Shown: one piece after another, positions 8,771 to 20,290 of the stretch
Numbering within the stretch: position 1 is the stretch's first letter
Layout of the letters: every line of letters starts with the position of its first letter
NCBI GenBank assembly: GCA_001695595.3
Contig: MBPM02000091.1
Coordinates: forward strand, 62,001 to 126,000
Source of the DNA: Plasmopara viticola
Lineage: Eukaryota; Oomycota; Peronosporomycetes; Peronosporales; Peronosporaceae
Direction: 5' to 3'
Length of the DNA: 64,000 nt
Notes under the pieces: model-generated
What the model was told of the DNA's origin: nothing
Databases searched by the model: none
The model's input: only the letters and a program-made list of their open reading frames with translations
Made by a program: the position numbers and the translations under genes

Positions 8771-11700
8771 ACGGCAACGTGCGTGAAATCGAAATAGAGG
8801 ATGCGCTATCGTGCCAAGCACAAGCAAGAATCTACTTCCGATCCGGCAAATCAACAAAAGTGGCCAGCTCCAGGTTGTATTGAAGGGTCCAAGATGCACG
8901 TTGCTCGCAAGAAGTCCAATCATGTTGTTGCGACTGTGGGTTTCATCAACGGACTCTACTGGCTTCGAACGCCGCAGCGCTGTGTCAATGAAGTCGTGCA
9001 AGTTAGCGGTGTGGACTTGCACGCTCACATGGGTCATTTTCCGGTTGAGGTCCTTCGTTAAATGATCGACAGCAACATGATCAAGGACGTCAATTCACCC
9101 TTTAAGTCACCTGGTCTGTGCCGAGGATGCCAGCAAGGGAAGACGGTCCAAAAACCATTCCCGAGTAATCCAAGCAAGCCCAAGTATGCCCCGTTTGATT
9201 TTTCACACTTCGACAACTGTGGCCAATGGAGCACGAGTCGCTTGATGGCAGCAGATATTTGCTGATCATCACGGACGAGTCATGTGGGTGTATGGCTGGA
9301 TTATGTTTGCGCGCCAAGTCGAAAAGTGAAGACTGTCTGCGCAAGTACATTCTCAAGGTTGAGAAGCAGTTCAGTGCCAAGGTCAAGGTTGTGCGTCATG
9401 ACGGGGCCAGGGAGTTTGCAATCAATTCTCTACTGAAATTCTACGACGATCATGGCATCGAGGTGCAGCCCACAGTCCGCTACGCGCACCAGACAAATGG
9501 CACTGTAGAGTGAGCCAACCGAACTATCGTTACGATCGGTTGCAGCATTTTACATCACGCTGGTTTGGACAAAACGTTTTGGCCTGAAGCGGCAATGGCA
9601 GCGATCTACGTCAGGAACTGACTACCGTCTCCGAAAGAGTCCGCCAAAACGCCTTACGAAATTTTGCACAAGACCAAGCCAAGCGTCAAACACATGCGAG
9701 TATTTGGGTGCAAGGCTTTCATCCTAACACCAGAAGAAAAACGACTCAAGTGGGACGCTAAGGCTCGTTAGGGAATTTTCATCCTGACACCAGGAGAAAA
9801 ATGACTCAAGCGGGACGCTAAGGCTCGTGAGGGAATTTTTATCGGCTGAGAGGAACGTTCTAAGGCATACCGCGTCTTCGACATCGAAGCGGGGAAGGTG
9901 GTGATCAGTCGTGACGTCAAGTTCGACAAATCAAGCTTCGGCATCTTTGCGGAATGCTCAGACGATGACGACCATGATTCGCTGCTCGACTTCGACTCTC
10001 TCGATATCGACGACTCAGAACCAACGGAGTTCAAATACACAGGAAAGCGCAAGCGCAACCACTCAAGATCGCGCAGCAGGGTCTCAAATACGCGCTCAAC
10101 GAGTCAAAACATTGATTTGAAAGAAGCAAGTGCCCCCGAAGATCCCGTTCAGCCTCACGCTAAAAGCCGACCAGGTGAGTCTATTACGGTGAATGAAGAA
10201 GAAAAAGACGGCCAAGTTCACGAAGACGGCACGTCTCCAGTGGCTGAATCATGGCGGGCAAGCGCCAACGCTGTGGAAATCACTGACCTTTCCGAGCCAA
10301 CGACATATCAAGACGCAGTCAATGGTTTGGAACAGGTGCACTGGCGCAAAGCCATTCAAGGAGAGCTTGAGTCGATGCGACCTCGTGGAGTATTTGAGTG
10401 GCAAAACTACCGAATGGACAACGCGCCATTGGAACCAAATGGGTACTCAAGATCAAGCGCAAAGCTGATGGATCGATTGAGAAGTATAAAGCGCGCCTCG
10501 TTGCAAAGGGGGTTCAAGCAAAAGTACGACATCGACTACACGGAGACATTCTCACCTGTTATCACGAATGTGACCTTGCAAATGGTCATTGCGATCGCCA
10601 AGTACTTCGACTGGCCTCTTGACCAAGTGAATGTGGTGACAGCATTTTTGTACGGCGTCATGAAGGAGCAAGTGTATTGCGCAACGCCGGAAGGAGTTGA
10701 GCTTGATGGTGACTTCGACTGTCTCGAGCTGGTTAAGACCATCTATGGACTCAAGCAAGCCTCGCGAGTTTGGAACGAGACCTTCGACGAGTTCATGTGC
10801 TTCATCGGCTCCCAAGTTTCAGCTTTCGATCCCTGCCTGTACATCAAGATTTTGGATGTCCACTGCGTACTGCTTCTGATTTACGTCGACGATGTACTCA
10901 TCACAGGAAGCTCGACTTACCTTATCGCGCGCACCAAGAATGACTTGAAGACGCGCTTCGAGATGGCAGTCAGCGGTGAACGCGTCTTCGTCCTGGGTAT
11001 GGTGAAAAACCCTGACGTCAGTGTGACAGTGTGTCAGCGGCGCTACATCGAAGACATACTCAAGCGCTTCGGAACGCACGACAGCAAGCCCGTTATAAGC
11101 CCTGCGGATCCAAGCACTCGACTTTTCGAAGTGACACGCCGACAGCAACAAGCGTTCCGTTCCATGAAGCAATCGGTGCACTTATGCATCTAATGTCGGC
11201 GACTCGCCCGGATATCGCCTTTGCCGTTGGATATGCGTCGCGGTTTATGGAATCCCTCAAGACGATCATTGGACTGCAGTCAAGAGAATTCTTCGCTACC
11301 TCCAAGGAACCAAGTCGCATGAACTCTGTATTCCAGAAACAAGGTGGACTTCCGCGCATACTCGGACGCAGACTGGGCAGGCGACCACTCAAGTCGACTT
11401 CGGGCTACGCGTTCATATTGATGGACGCACCCATCAGTTGGGGAAGCAAGAAGCAGTCAAGTGTCTCGCTCTCTACTAGTGAAGCAGAGGACTGCGCTTT
11501 GAGTCTGGCTATACAAGAAGACAAGTGGATCCATCATCTCCGGCACGAGATTTTGACGGCCGCGAATGAGACCACGCCGGAACTCAAGATCTTCGAGGAC
11601 AATCAGTCATGCATTAAGACGACGAAGAATCCAGTGAACCATGAACGCGCCGAGCACATCGACATCAAGTACCATCACATTCGTGATGAAGTCAAACGCG

Positions 11701-11831
11701 GTGAAGTCAAGCTGGAGTACTGCGAGACAGCCATCATCTCGCGGACATCATGACCAAGGATCTTCCAGGACCACGTCACAAGGACATAACGGCAGCTATC
11801 GGCATCCATGCGTGTCCGCATTGAGGGGGCG
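8771..11831 (+). pseudogene. Copia (family C) pol: pre-integrase, integrase, RT, RNase H and polypurine tract
   Basis: In plus orientation: pre-integrase (NHVVATVGFINGLYWLRTPQ, CRGCQQGKTVQKPFPSN), integrase (RHDGAREFAINSLL; the catalytic-E region carries a stop at about 9511), linker, RT (9898-11193, with LIYVDDVLITGSST) and RNase H (STSGYAFILMDAPISWGSKKQ; KNPVNHERAEHIDIKYHHIRDE). A frame change sits near 11150-11190 between RT and RNase H, and stops occur at 9622, 9770 and elsewhere. It ends with the polypurine tract GAGGGGGCG (11823-11831) directly before an LTR. Gag and the 5' LTR are absent; the left boundary is the inversion junction near 8771. Confidence 0.8.
9721..9840 (+). repeat. 60-bp tandem duplication inside the integrase C-terminal region
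   Basis: 9721-9780 and 9781-9840 are two consecutive 60-bp units differing at about six positions. The unit is 20 codons long, so the duplication itself keeps the frame, but both units contain stops. The mirror copy near 8640-8730 has only one unit. Confidence 0.85.
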
Positions 11832-12105
11832 TGTTGAGGGTAACCAGTGTATGGTACAACGTATCAGCTGTACCTATTAACCGGTTTGTCCGAACCGGTT
11901 AAATGGATACAGGGTGGTTGGACGAGTAAGGAACGATTGTGATTAGACGAACTAAATAACAGGAAGAGCTAGTGCATATCTCATCAGCTAGAAGTAAGAT
12001 TGAATGAATCACTTTCGAATCTTCTTTCAACAGCTCAAGTGCCTCCATCGCTCTTCGCACACCGCAAGCATCGCTCCCCCTCTCATTCGTTTCAGGTTTA
12101 CAACA
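11832..12105 (+). repeat. Family C LTR (3' LTR)
   Basis: Starts TGTTGAGGGT right after the polypurine tract and ends ...TTTACAACA, giving a short terminal inverted repeat TGTTG/CAACA, about 274 bp. It contains a perfect palindrome at 11877-11902 (10-bp arms TTAACCGGTT and AACCGGTTAA, 6-bp loop). No second copy is in the window, so the boundary rests on the polypurine tract and the terminal repeats alone. Confidence 0.7.
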
Positions 12106-12171
12106 CCTAGTACATAGTAAATGAGTGGCTTAGTAGTAAAAAGTGGTTTTGCGAACTAAGGACCTTAAATA

Positions 12172-12459
12172 TGTTGATTATGTTGTCGACGATGCTGGTG
12201 AAGAAACGCCTCGACCAGCGACAACATATCGGTAAGTGCCGGTATCTGCAATCAGTTGTTGTCTGCTCGAAGGAGCGGATTCAAGATGGCATAAGATCGG
12301 CTTTGGGATGGGAAGATGATTGCACCCGGATGGTAAGTCATTCTGATTGGCTTAGATATATCATTGGCTTGGAGGTAGAATGTAGTTGCGAACTAAGGAC
12401 CTTGTAAATATATACACATTGCGTTTTGCCATCTTCAGCTCAAGTGACCTTTATCAACA
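12172..12459 (+). repeat. Family B LTR (5' LTR) with primer-binding site 12460-12471
   Basis: Begins TGTTGATTATG and ends TTATCAACA, a 6-bp terminal inverted repeat, then GGTTATCAGCCC, a one-base variant of the family A primer site. The 20 bp before it (GCGAACTAAGGACCTTAAATA) are themselves the end block of a family B LTR, so this copy inserted into or recombined with an older one (12106-12171). Confidence 0.75.
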
Positions 12460-13030
12460 GGTTATCAGCCCAAGCCCCGCAGACTCTGCCTCTTCGCCCC
12501 CACCTCTGACCTCGCCATCGCCGCCACCATGGATGCCACGCCAAGCCGAATTAACAAGTTTGACGGAACAAATTTCCAAACGTGGAATTCAAGATGCGAA
12601 TGGTGTTAAAGGAGCGCGACCTCTGGAAAATTGCGAGCGGGGAGAAAAAGCTTGAACAGCTGAGTTACCCGATAGACCAAGTCAATGTTTGAAGGTGGTT
12701 GCAAGCATGACGTGACAATGGCGGGTGTGCCGTACCAGAACGTTGTGGGCTGCCTCATGTATCTTATGCTCGGCAAGCGCCCGGATCTTGCAGCAGCCGG
12801 TGGAGCTTTAAGTCAGTTCGCGGCGGACCCGTGCTTGACTCATTGGCAGGCACTCAAGAGAGTGTTTCGATCTATTTAAGGCACACAAACTCATGGCATC
12901 GTGGTTTGAGCGGACAGCAGCAAAGGACTTCACGGTTATTTGGATGCGGACTGGGCTGGAGATGTTGGCTCGAGAAAGAGTACAAGCGGATATGCATTCA
13001 TGATGAAAGTGTTGATAAAGGTCACTTTAA
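12460..13030 (+). pseudogene. Internally deleted family B Copia element (Gag start fused to RT/RNase H end)
   Basis: An ATG at 12529 opens a Gag start (RINKFDGTNFQTW) that shifts frame within 30 codons and continues as VLKERDLWK and EKKLEQL. From about 12680 the sequence is instead the RT/RNase H joint (AGVPYQNVVGCLMYLM, KRPDLAAA, LTHWQALKRV). Everything between has been deleted. The copy ends at a family B LTR in opposite orientation. Confidence 0.7.
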
Positions 13031-13269
13031 TGTAAAGGTCGGAGTGAGCACTAGATGGTAGAATGCAAAGTGAATATATTTGTAAGGTCCTTTGTCCACA
13101 ACCACATGATACCTTTAAGCCAATCAAAACGACTTACCAACCGGGCGCAATCATCGTGCGTGCGCCTGTACATCCGCCTATCCATGACGTCAGGGTTGCA
13201 ACGTTGACCGGTATCGAACCGGCAGCTTACCGGTACATTACTGCTAGTCGAGGCATCGTATTTTCAACA
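13031..13269 (-). repeat. Family B LTR, minus orientation
   Basis: The minus strand runs from TGTTGAAAATACG (right after a GAGTGGGAG polypurine tract at 13270-13278) to CTTTACA. It pairs with 16572-16811 as the 3' LTR of the minus-strand element between them. Relative to the plus-strand LTR at 12172-12459 it is an inverted repeat. Confidence 0.75.
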
Positions 13270-16200
13270 CTCCCACTCGACTTGTCAGCACCTAGAGACT
13301 TGATGCCCAGCTTGTTTCGAAGGCTCTAAAATTGGACAGTAGTAGTTGGCTTGGTCATGATGTCAGCAAGCATGTCGTGCGTCGGACATTACTGCAGCAT
13401 AACTTGACCGTCTTTATTTTCTCACGCACGAAGTGGTAGCGGATGTCGATATGCTTGGTGCGCTTGTGAAATTCAGGATTTTTGGCCAAAGCGACGGAAC
13501 ATTGCTTGTCCTCGTAGATCTTTGCCGCTTCCTTTTCCACAACTCGCCAAGCTCACATAGCAACACTTTAAACCATACTGCCTCTTGGGTTGATTCCGAG
13601 AGCGCCATGTACTCGGCCTCTGTCGACGATAGCGCCTCCGTCCGCTGTTTCTTGCTCATCCAGCTGACAAACCCTCCGCTCATCATGAATGCATAGCCAC
13701 TTGTACTTCGTCTTGATCCGGTATCCCCGGCCCAGTCCGCATCCGAGTACCCTCTGAGACCTTTGCCGTAGCTTACTCGAAACTCGATATCGTGCGTCTT
13801 TGTACCTCAAATGTAGCGAAAAACCCCTTTAAAAGCTCGCCAATGTGTCGGACACGGGTCCGCAGCAAATTGGCTGAGCACTCCCACTGCTGCTACAAGG
13901 CTCGTACGTGTGCCGACCATACGTTACATGAGTCAGCCCAAAGCGTTCCGGTACGGCACACCCGCAATTGACACGTCGTATTGCAGCCACCTTCAAACAT
14001 TGACTTGGTCATCTTGAAGCCTGAATCTTAAGGCGCCCGTACGGGCTTGCTATTGTCCAATTTAATTTCTGCAAGATGTCATTTGTAAACTTATTCTGTC
14101 GAATCGTGACTATCCCGCTTTTCGTATCTTGCATGATCTCTATTCCAAGAAAGCAGCTGAGCTTGCCCATGTCGGTCATCTCGAACCGTTTGCTGAGTGC
14201 TCGCTTAGTGTCTTGGAGCAACTTAACGCAGCTGCTTGCGAGAATCAAGTCGTTGACGTAAAGCGCAACAAAAATTATATCTTGACTGTGACGCTATGAA
14301 TAGACACAGTGGTCCGACTCGCACTTTTTGCAGTCCACTTCAAGCATGAAGGCGTCAATTGTCTTGTTCCACATTCGAGGTGACTGCTTGAGCCCATACA
14401 ATGATCGTTGAAGCTTGCACACATAGTCCGGGTGAATGTCGTTGTTGAATCCATCCGGCTGTACCATGTAAATATCCTTGTTAAGCAAACCATTGAGAAA
14501 AGCCGTTTTCACATCCATTTGGCTAACCAACAAACGACCGCTATTACTTTTAGAAAATTGTACGCCTTTTCATGCTCCAAATACCCGAGAAACCGACAGC
14601 GTACAGATCGAGCGTCCAATTTGGACCGCTTTTCCTTTGGAACTTGAACGTAAGCGTGGCAGCCGAATACCTTGAGATTGCTAGCAGTAGTTTCTTGCCT
14701 GTCCGAACTTGGTGCGGCCATTCGTCGTGATTGACAGCACGCGTTGGACACCAGACCCGAAGAAATGCAGCTAACATCACTGCTTCGCCCCAATATGACT
14801 TGGATAAGCCAGCATGTTTCATCATGCAGCGGGCGCATTCCACAAGCGTACGGTTCATCCGTTCGGCTACCCCATTCAGCTGAGAAGTGTACGGGGGCGT
14901 AAATTTTTTAATAATGCCACGTCTCGAACAGAATTTGATAATTGCACCAGAAGCATATTCGCCACCATTGTCACATCAGAGTGTCTTGACACGCTTGTTT
15001 GTCCGTGTCTCGGCCAATGCAACGAATTTGACGAATTTGCCGGCCACCTCTGATTTGCTTTCAGCGGAAAACGACGCAAAAATGCGATGTTTTGCCGATA
15101 AATGTGACAAAATAGCGCTTGCCGCCGAAAGTTGGTGTTTGCATCGGCCCACAAACAGCGACTCGGGGATGACTTCATAAAGCTCACCCTTGTCTGTTTA
15201 CCGAGCGCGCAACCGCTGTAGAGCTTCCGCTGGCTCACCGAAGTCAAGTCGATTCTAGTGCCAGAGCCTCTTTTGATAATGGCATCTCGGCCAGCATGGC
15301 CAATGTGACCAAGTCAAAGGTGCCAGAGGACGAACTCGTCACATGTGCCTCGTGCATAATGGTTGGACTCATGTACAACATTAAGCCAAGTTTCCAACGA
15401 AAGCCCTTTGCTTGCGCGTAGCATCCATCGCTCTCAAACGTTACCGGGCTGACATCCTTAGTAAAACGGCCGACGAAAAACAAATTGCGCGAATGCTTGG
15501 GGACATGCCACACTTTCGTAAGCAAACCTTTATTCATTCCATGCGGAGTTGTCATAGTCATGACAATGTCACTCGTACCAACTGCTTGAACGACACCGTC
15601 GTCAGCAAGATGCATGTCCACTGGGGAATAACCTTGTAGTTCTGCATATGCTTTTCGGAGGTCGCCATGTGCTACGTTGCACTCGAGTCTACCAGCCGCA
15701 CGCAGCTGTCCTTGGCGACGCTCGTGCCTCCACCAGCCGAAAATAGGAAATCGCCAGCGTCTTCTTTAAGCTGCGCGATGTTCGCTCGTTGCGGTCGCTT
15801 CCGCTCCGCGTTTTCGCGAATCCTTAGAGGACACTTGGCGATCCAATGCTCGCTTTCACCGCAGTAATGACAGGCGCTGCTAGCCTTCATCGGCAGTTGA
15901 CGACCCTTACGCCGTCCGCTGTCGCTTGACATAAACGCTTGACTTTGCGTGTGCGTCACTCCATCGACGTCACCGCCTTGATCCTTGCGCTTCATGTTCC
16001 CGTGTAGTAGTCGAGACGTTACGAGCTCCCACGTTAGCGAATCTGATCGAGACTCCAATGCCATAATCAGGAGCGCAAACGAGTCATTTAAAGTTGCCAG
16101 AAGCGTGGTGACCAAGTCGTCTTCGCTGACCGGAGCGTCCAGCGCATCGAGCTGCTCCACGAGTGAATGTGCCTCAACACATCATCAACTTTACTCATTG

Positions 16201-16571
16201 TCGTCGTGAAGAAGCGGCGACGAAGAAATAGCTTGTTGGCCAAACTTCTCTTCTCGAAATGTGACGTCAGACGCGACCATGCATCATGCGCACCATCAGC
16301 CGACTGGACCAAAGGTAGTTGCGAATGATCGCCATGGCCTTGCGCGATTCTCTTTTAAACGCGGCTTGGGTCCAGCGCGGTGAGGCAGTGCTCAAGCTTG
16401 CCTTCCCCGTAAACGACCTCCCATTGGTCGCGTTCTTCGAGAACCATCTGCATCTCCAACTTCCATGTGTGAAAGTTGGATCTATCGAATTTGCTGATTC
16501 GACTGATATCCATTGCGAAGGCAGAGTTGTAGTCGGGAGCAGAGGTTGCAGGGCTTGGACTCATAACCTAA
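13270..16571 (-). mobile_element. Degenerate family B Copia element between two LTRs
   Basis: Minus-strand order: Gag from about 16504 (ISKFDRSNFHTWKLEMQMVL, then frames 16312-16088 and 16160-15672 with the knuckle CHYCGESEHWIAKCP), protease/linker (15621-15244), integrase (15247-14509, MNRTLVECARCMMKHAGLSKSYWGEAVM), RT (14533-14009, MDVKTAFLNGLLNKDIYM, YGLKQSPRMWNK), RNase H (13810-13355, STEAEYMALSE, KRTKHIDIRYHFVREK). At about 14545 the integrase C-terminus jumps directly to the RT core, an internal deletion of the linker and RT start. Many frameshifts. Confidence 0.8.
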
Positions 16572-16811
16572 TGTAAAGGCCGAAGTGAGCAATAGATGGT
16601 AGAAAGCAAAGTGAAAATATTTATAGGGTCCTTAGTTCGCAACCTCCATGCAACCTCTAAGCCAATCAGAACGACTTAGCATCCGGGCGCAATCAGTGCG
16701 CCTGTCCATGCGCCTTTATATAACGTCACTGCCTCTTGATTACATCGTTGACCGATGCAACCAAAGTAGCTTTCCAGTACACTGTTGCTGATCGAGGCAT
16801 TGTATTTTTAA
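16572..16811 (-). repeat. Family B LTR shared by two tandem elements
   Basis: It is the 5' LTR of the element to its left (a Gag and a GGTTATGAGTCC primer site follow it on the minus strand) and the 3' LTR of the element to its right, whose RNase H end stops just beyond 16811. Two elements sharing one LTR is the usual product of LTR-LTR recombination. Confidence 0.75.
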
Positions 16812-19800
16812 CTTTCCCACTCACTCGACCGGTTGGATGCCGAGCCTGCCTCGAAGCAAAGCAAGTTGTGTGACAGGAATCGGCTTTGTCATGAAGTCGG
16901 TCAGCATGTCCGATGTTGAAATGTACTCAAGCAAAATTTGGCAACTCTTTAATCTTTCCACGCACAAAGTGATACAGATGTCGATGTGCTTGGTGCGCTT
17001 TGTGCGCTTGTGGAACTTTGGATTTCGACCAACGCAATCGATTCTCGATTATCTTTCCGAATATCTTAATTACTTCATATTGGCTATTTCGCACAGAAAG
17101 ATATGAGCCAAACTGCTTCTTGGGTAGCTTCGCAAAGCACCATGTTCTTGGCTTTTGTTGATGACAGCGCAACTGTTTGCTGCTTCTTGCTTCGCCAGCA
17201 AATGCATCCGCCGTTTTATCATAAATGCGTATCTGCTTGTACTCCTTCTTAAGCCAACATCTCCAGCCTAGTCCGCATTTGAAAAGCCTCGAAAATCTTG
17301 GATGCTGTCCACTCTGAACTCGATGCCATGTGTTCGTGTGCGTTAAACTTATCGAAAAACATCTCATAAGTGTCTGCCAATGAGTCGTTCGCAGACTGAC
17401 TTCTAACGGCTGCTCCAAGCTTCGGACGCGTGCCGACATCAAATACATCACCCAGTCGACCGCATTGCGGCGGGGTTCATTTACCATGGTCTCGTGATAC
17501 CTACAGTCTTCTTGGCACATGCCATTTATAAGCTGGAGAACTGGATCTTCGATGCGTCTTGACGGGATTGTTGTTGTCCACTTCAAACTTCTTTAAGTTA
17601 TATCGCCCGCAAACTTGGATTGCCTTACAGTCACTTTTCTAGCTTCTTCAATTTCCATGCCGAGAAAATCCACAAGCTGGTTCATGTCTGATATTTTAAA
17701 CCGATCATTAAGCGCTTGCTTAGTGTCTTGTAGCATTGTCGAGCTGCTGCTTGCAAGAACGAGATCGTTGACGTAAAGCGCAATTAGATTCATACCTTTG
17801 CCGTCACGCATAGAGCAAATGCAGTGGTCGGACTTGCATTCCAAAAAACTTGTGTCAAAGCATGAAGTTGTCAATAGTCGTATTTTACATACGCGGCGTC
17901 CGTACAGCGATCGCTTAAGCTTGCAAACAAAATTCGGATATTTTAGGCTGTTTTATATAGATGTCCCCAGCAAAAAGTCCGTCCAAAAACGCAGTCTTGA
18001 CATCCATCTGATGCACAGTAAGGCTGTACTTGACTGCCAGACTAAGACGAATTTATATTGAAGTGAGCTTGGCCAATGGCGCAAACGTTTCTTCATAGAC
18101 GACACCATACTTTTGTGATGATTTCCTAGCCACTTAACCACCTGGTAACGCTCGACTCCACCGACTCCATTTTTTTGGTTAAAAATTCTATGTGCTGTCT
18201 ATTGCTTGGCGACCTTTTGGCAATTGCTCAAGTGTCCAGGTCTTATTATTGCGTAGTATTACATTTCCGAGTCCTCACTTGGCTGCGTCATTTGATTCCA
18301 TTGCCGACGTTAAAAATGTCGGCATTTCTTCCACTAAATCAACAATGTATGCAGCTTCAAATCTTGGGCTGCGGCGGACATCTCATCTATCCCTTGGCTG
18401 TCACTATTACACTTGGGTTGCAGAACTTCTCGAACCTGTTTCAGCGACTGTGCACGCTGGTGTAGCTTTTCTGAAGGGTCTTAAAAATCAAACTTTTCCG
18501 CTGAGCCCTCTACTTCATGGAGCGTCTCGTCTCAGTGTTACATACTGGTGTGGCTTTTCGTCATCTTGAACGACAATTTCATCTTAGCCGTCTTGAGATG
18601 CTCCACCGTCGAATTTGAATTCCATGGACTGTGCGTTTTGGTTCATAGACACTCGATCACTTTCAATTATTTCGAAACGATACGCTTTCTCGTGCTCGCT
18701 GTATCCAAGAAACCGACATCGCACTGAACAAGCATTAAAATTTGGACCTCCTATTTTTCGGCACATGCACATAAGCATGACAACCAAAGACTGTAACGCT
18801 GACCTGAAAGAGATTCTTGCCACTGCGCGGAAGTGCGACTTGTCATCTGTGCGAGTGACAATGTATCGCTTGCCAGGGTTCGCATCGAACCATATCACTG
18901 TGCAATTGTTTTACTTGGTTTGGCGACGACTTCATAAAGCTTGCTTGGGTTTGCTTGGGTTTGCTTTTTCAGTGCACACCTCTCACAAAATTCCTACTAC
19001 TTTACTGACGTAATCTCAATGCCAATGCCGTTAACCCTTTTGACGATGACTTTCGAACCACCAAGGCCAATACGATCAAGTCGAAGATGCCAGAAGTACA
19101 CATTGGTGTCCTCAACGCAGCTTTTCGAACTCGCCATATTGACCTCGTCTATACAAAGCATAAACAAGCTTATGCTTTTACTTCCACCAACTTTTCACCG
19201 AATACCTCTTGTTTGCGCAAAACAAACGTCGGTTTCAAACATGACTGAACTTACATGTTTCTTTAGACGTCCAGCCAAAATAGATATCGCGTCGGCTTTA
19301 AGATACGCCACACTCTTGTAAAAAAACCTTTTTTCACTCCACGCAAAGTCGTCATTGTTATTGTAAGAAAATGTACTTTTACCGGTATTAATCGCCTAAA
19401 CCACACAATCGTCGGCAAGATGCACGTCGATTAGTGCAATCTTGATATAGAATTTATGAATTTAATTGTGATGATCATGTGCTGCATCGCACCTGAGTCG
19501 ATCAACCACACGCTACTTGTCTTGACTTGACGGCTCCCACGCTGCCGCCAACCGATAAAGGGTAGTCACCAAATTCATCTTCACTGTGCTCTTTGCGGCT
19601 TTTGCTGCATCGCGCTTTCGCAAATTTGCACCTGTCACTTGGCGAGCCAATGTTCGCGCTTTCCACAGTAGTGGCAGGAACTTGTCTTAGCAGGAGCTAG
19701 CCGTCCCTCGCGCCGTTCGTTGTCGATTGTCCTAAACGCTTGAACATGGCCTGGCGTGATTCCCTCAGAGCCGCTGCTTTAATTTTCCGCCGACTTAATC

Positions 19801-20290
19801 GTTGCATTTTACGCCCTTATGTAGTAGCCAAGACGACACCAGCTCCCATGTTAGCGAGTCGGCTCTGGATTCCAACGCCGTGATGAGGAAGTGGTATGCC
19901 TCGCTAAGCCTATGATCATCAAGTCGTCCTCGCTGACCGGAGCGCCCACCGCGTCGAGCTCTTCCGTCAGCGTCTTGATCTTGTTGATGTGCTGGAACAC
20001 ATCGTCACCTTTATTCATCATTGTCGTGAAGAAGCGCCGACAAAGGAAAAGCTTGTTTGCTAAAATCTTCATCTAGAAGTGCCCTTCTAGACACGACCAT
20101 GCATCCTGCGCACCTTTCGCTGACCGAATAAGCGATACTTGAGATTCCTTCGTGGCAAAGCAGATAGCCCTGCAAGACTTGTGTTTGTAAGAGCTTTGAT
20201 CCAACTGCATAAGACAGTGCTGGTACTCAACTTCTACTCCCATAGGTCGCGCTCCTCTAGCACCATTTGCATCTAACGTCCAATCATGCA
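16812..20290 (-). mobile_element. Second, more decayed family B Copia element
   Basis: Minus-strand pieces: Gag (20280-19850, WTLDANGARGARPMGVEVEYQHCLMQLD and KILANKLFLCRRFFTT), a zinc-knuckle remnant near 19670, protease/integrase remnants (about 19500-18900), the integrase end (18898-18584, CRFLGYSEHEKAYRFEII), RT (18141-17593, YVNDLVLASSSS in place of a YVDD box) and RNase H (17586-16850). Frames are short throughout. No 5' LTR is recognisable beyond 20290. Confidence 0.7.

Noticed and set aside
13200..13260. tRNA-like GGTATCGAACCGG segment
   Set aside because: It lies within a family B LTR and no cloverleaf can be built around it.
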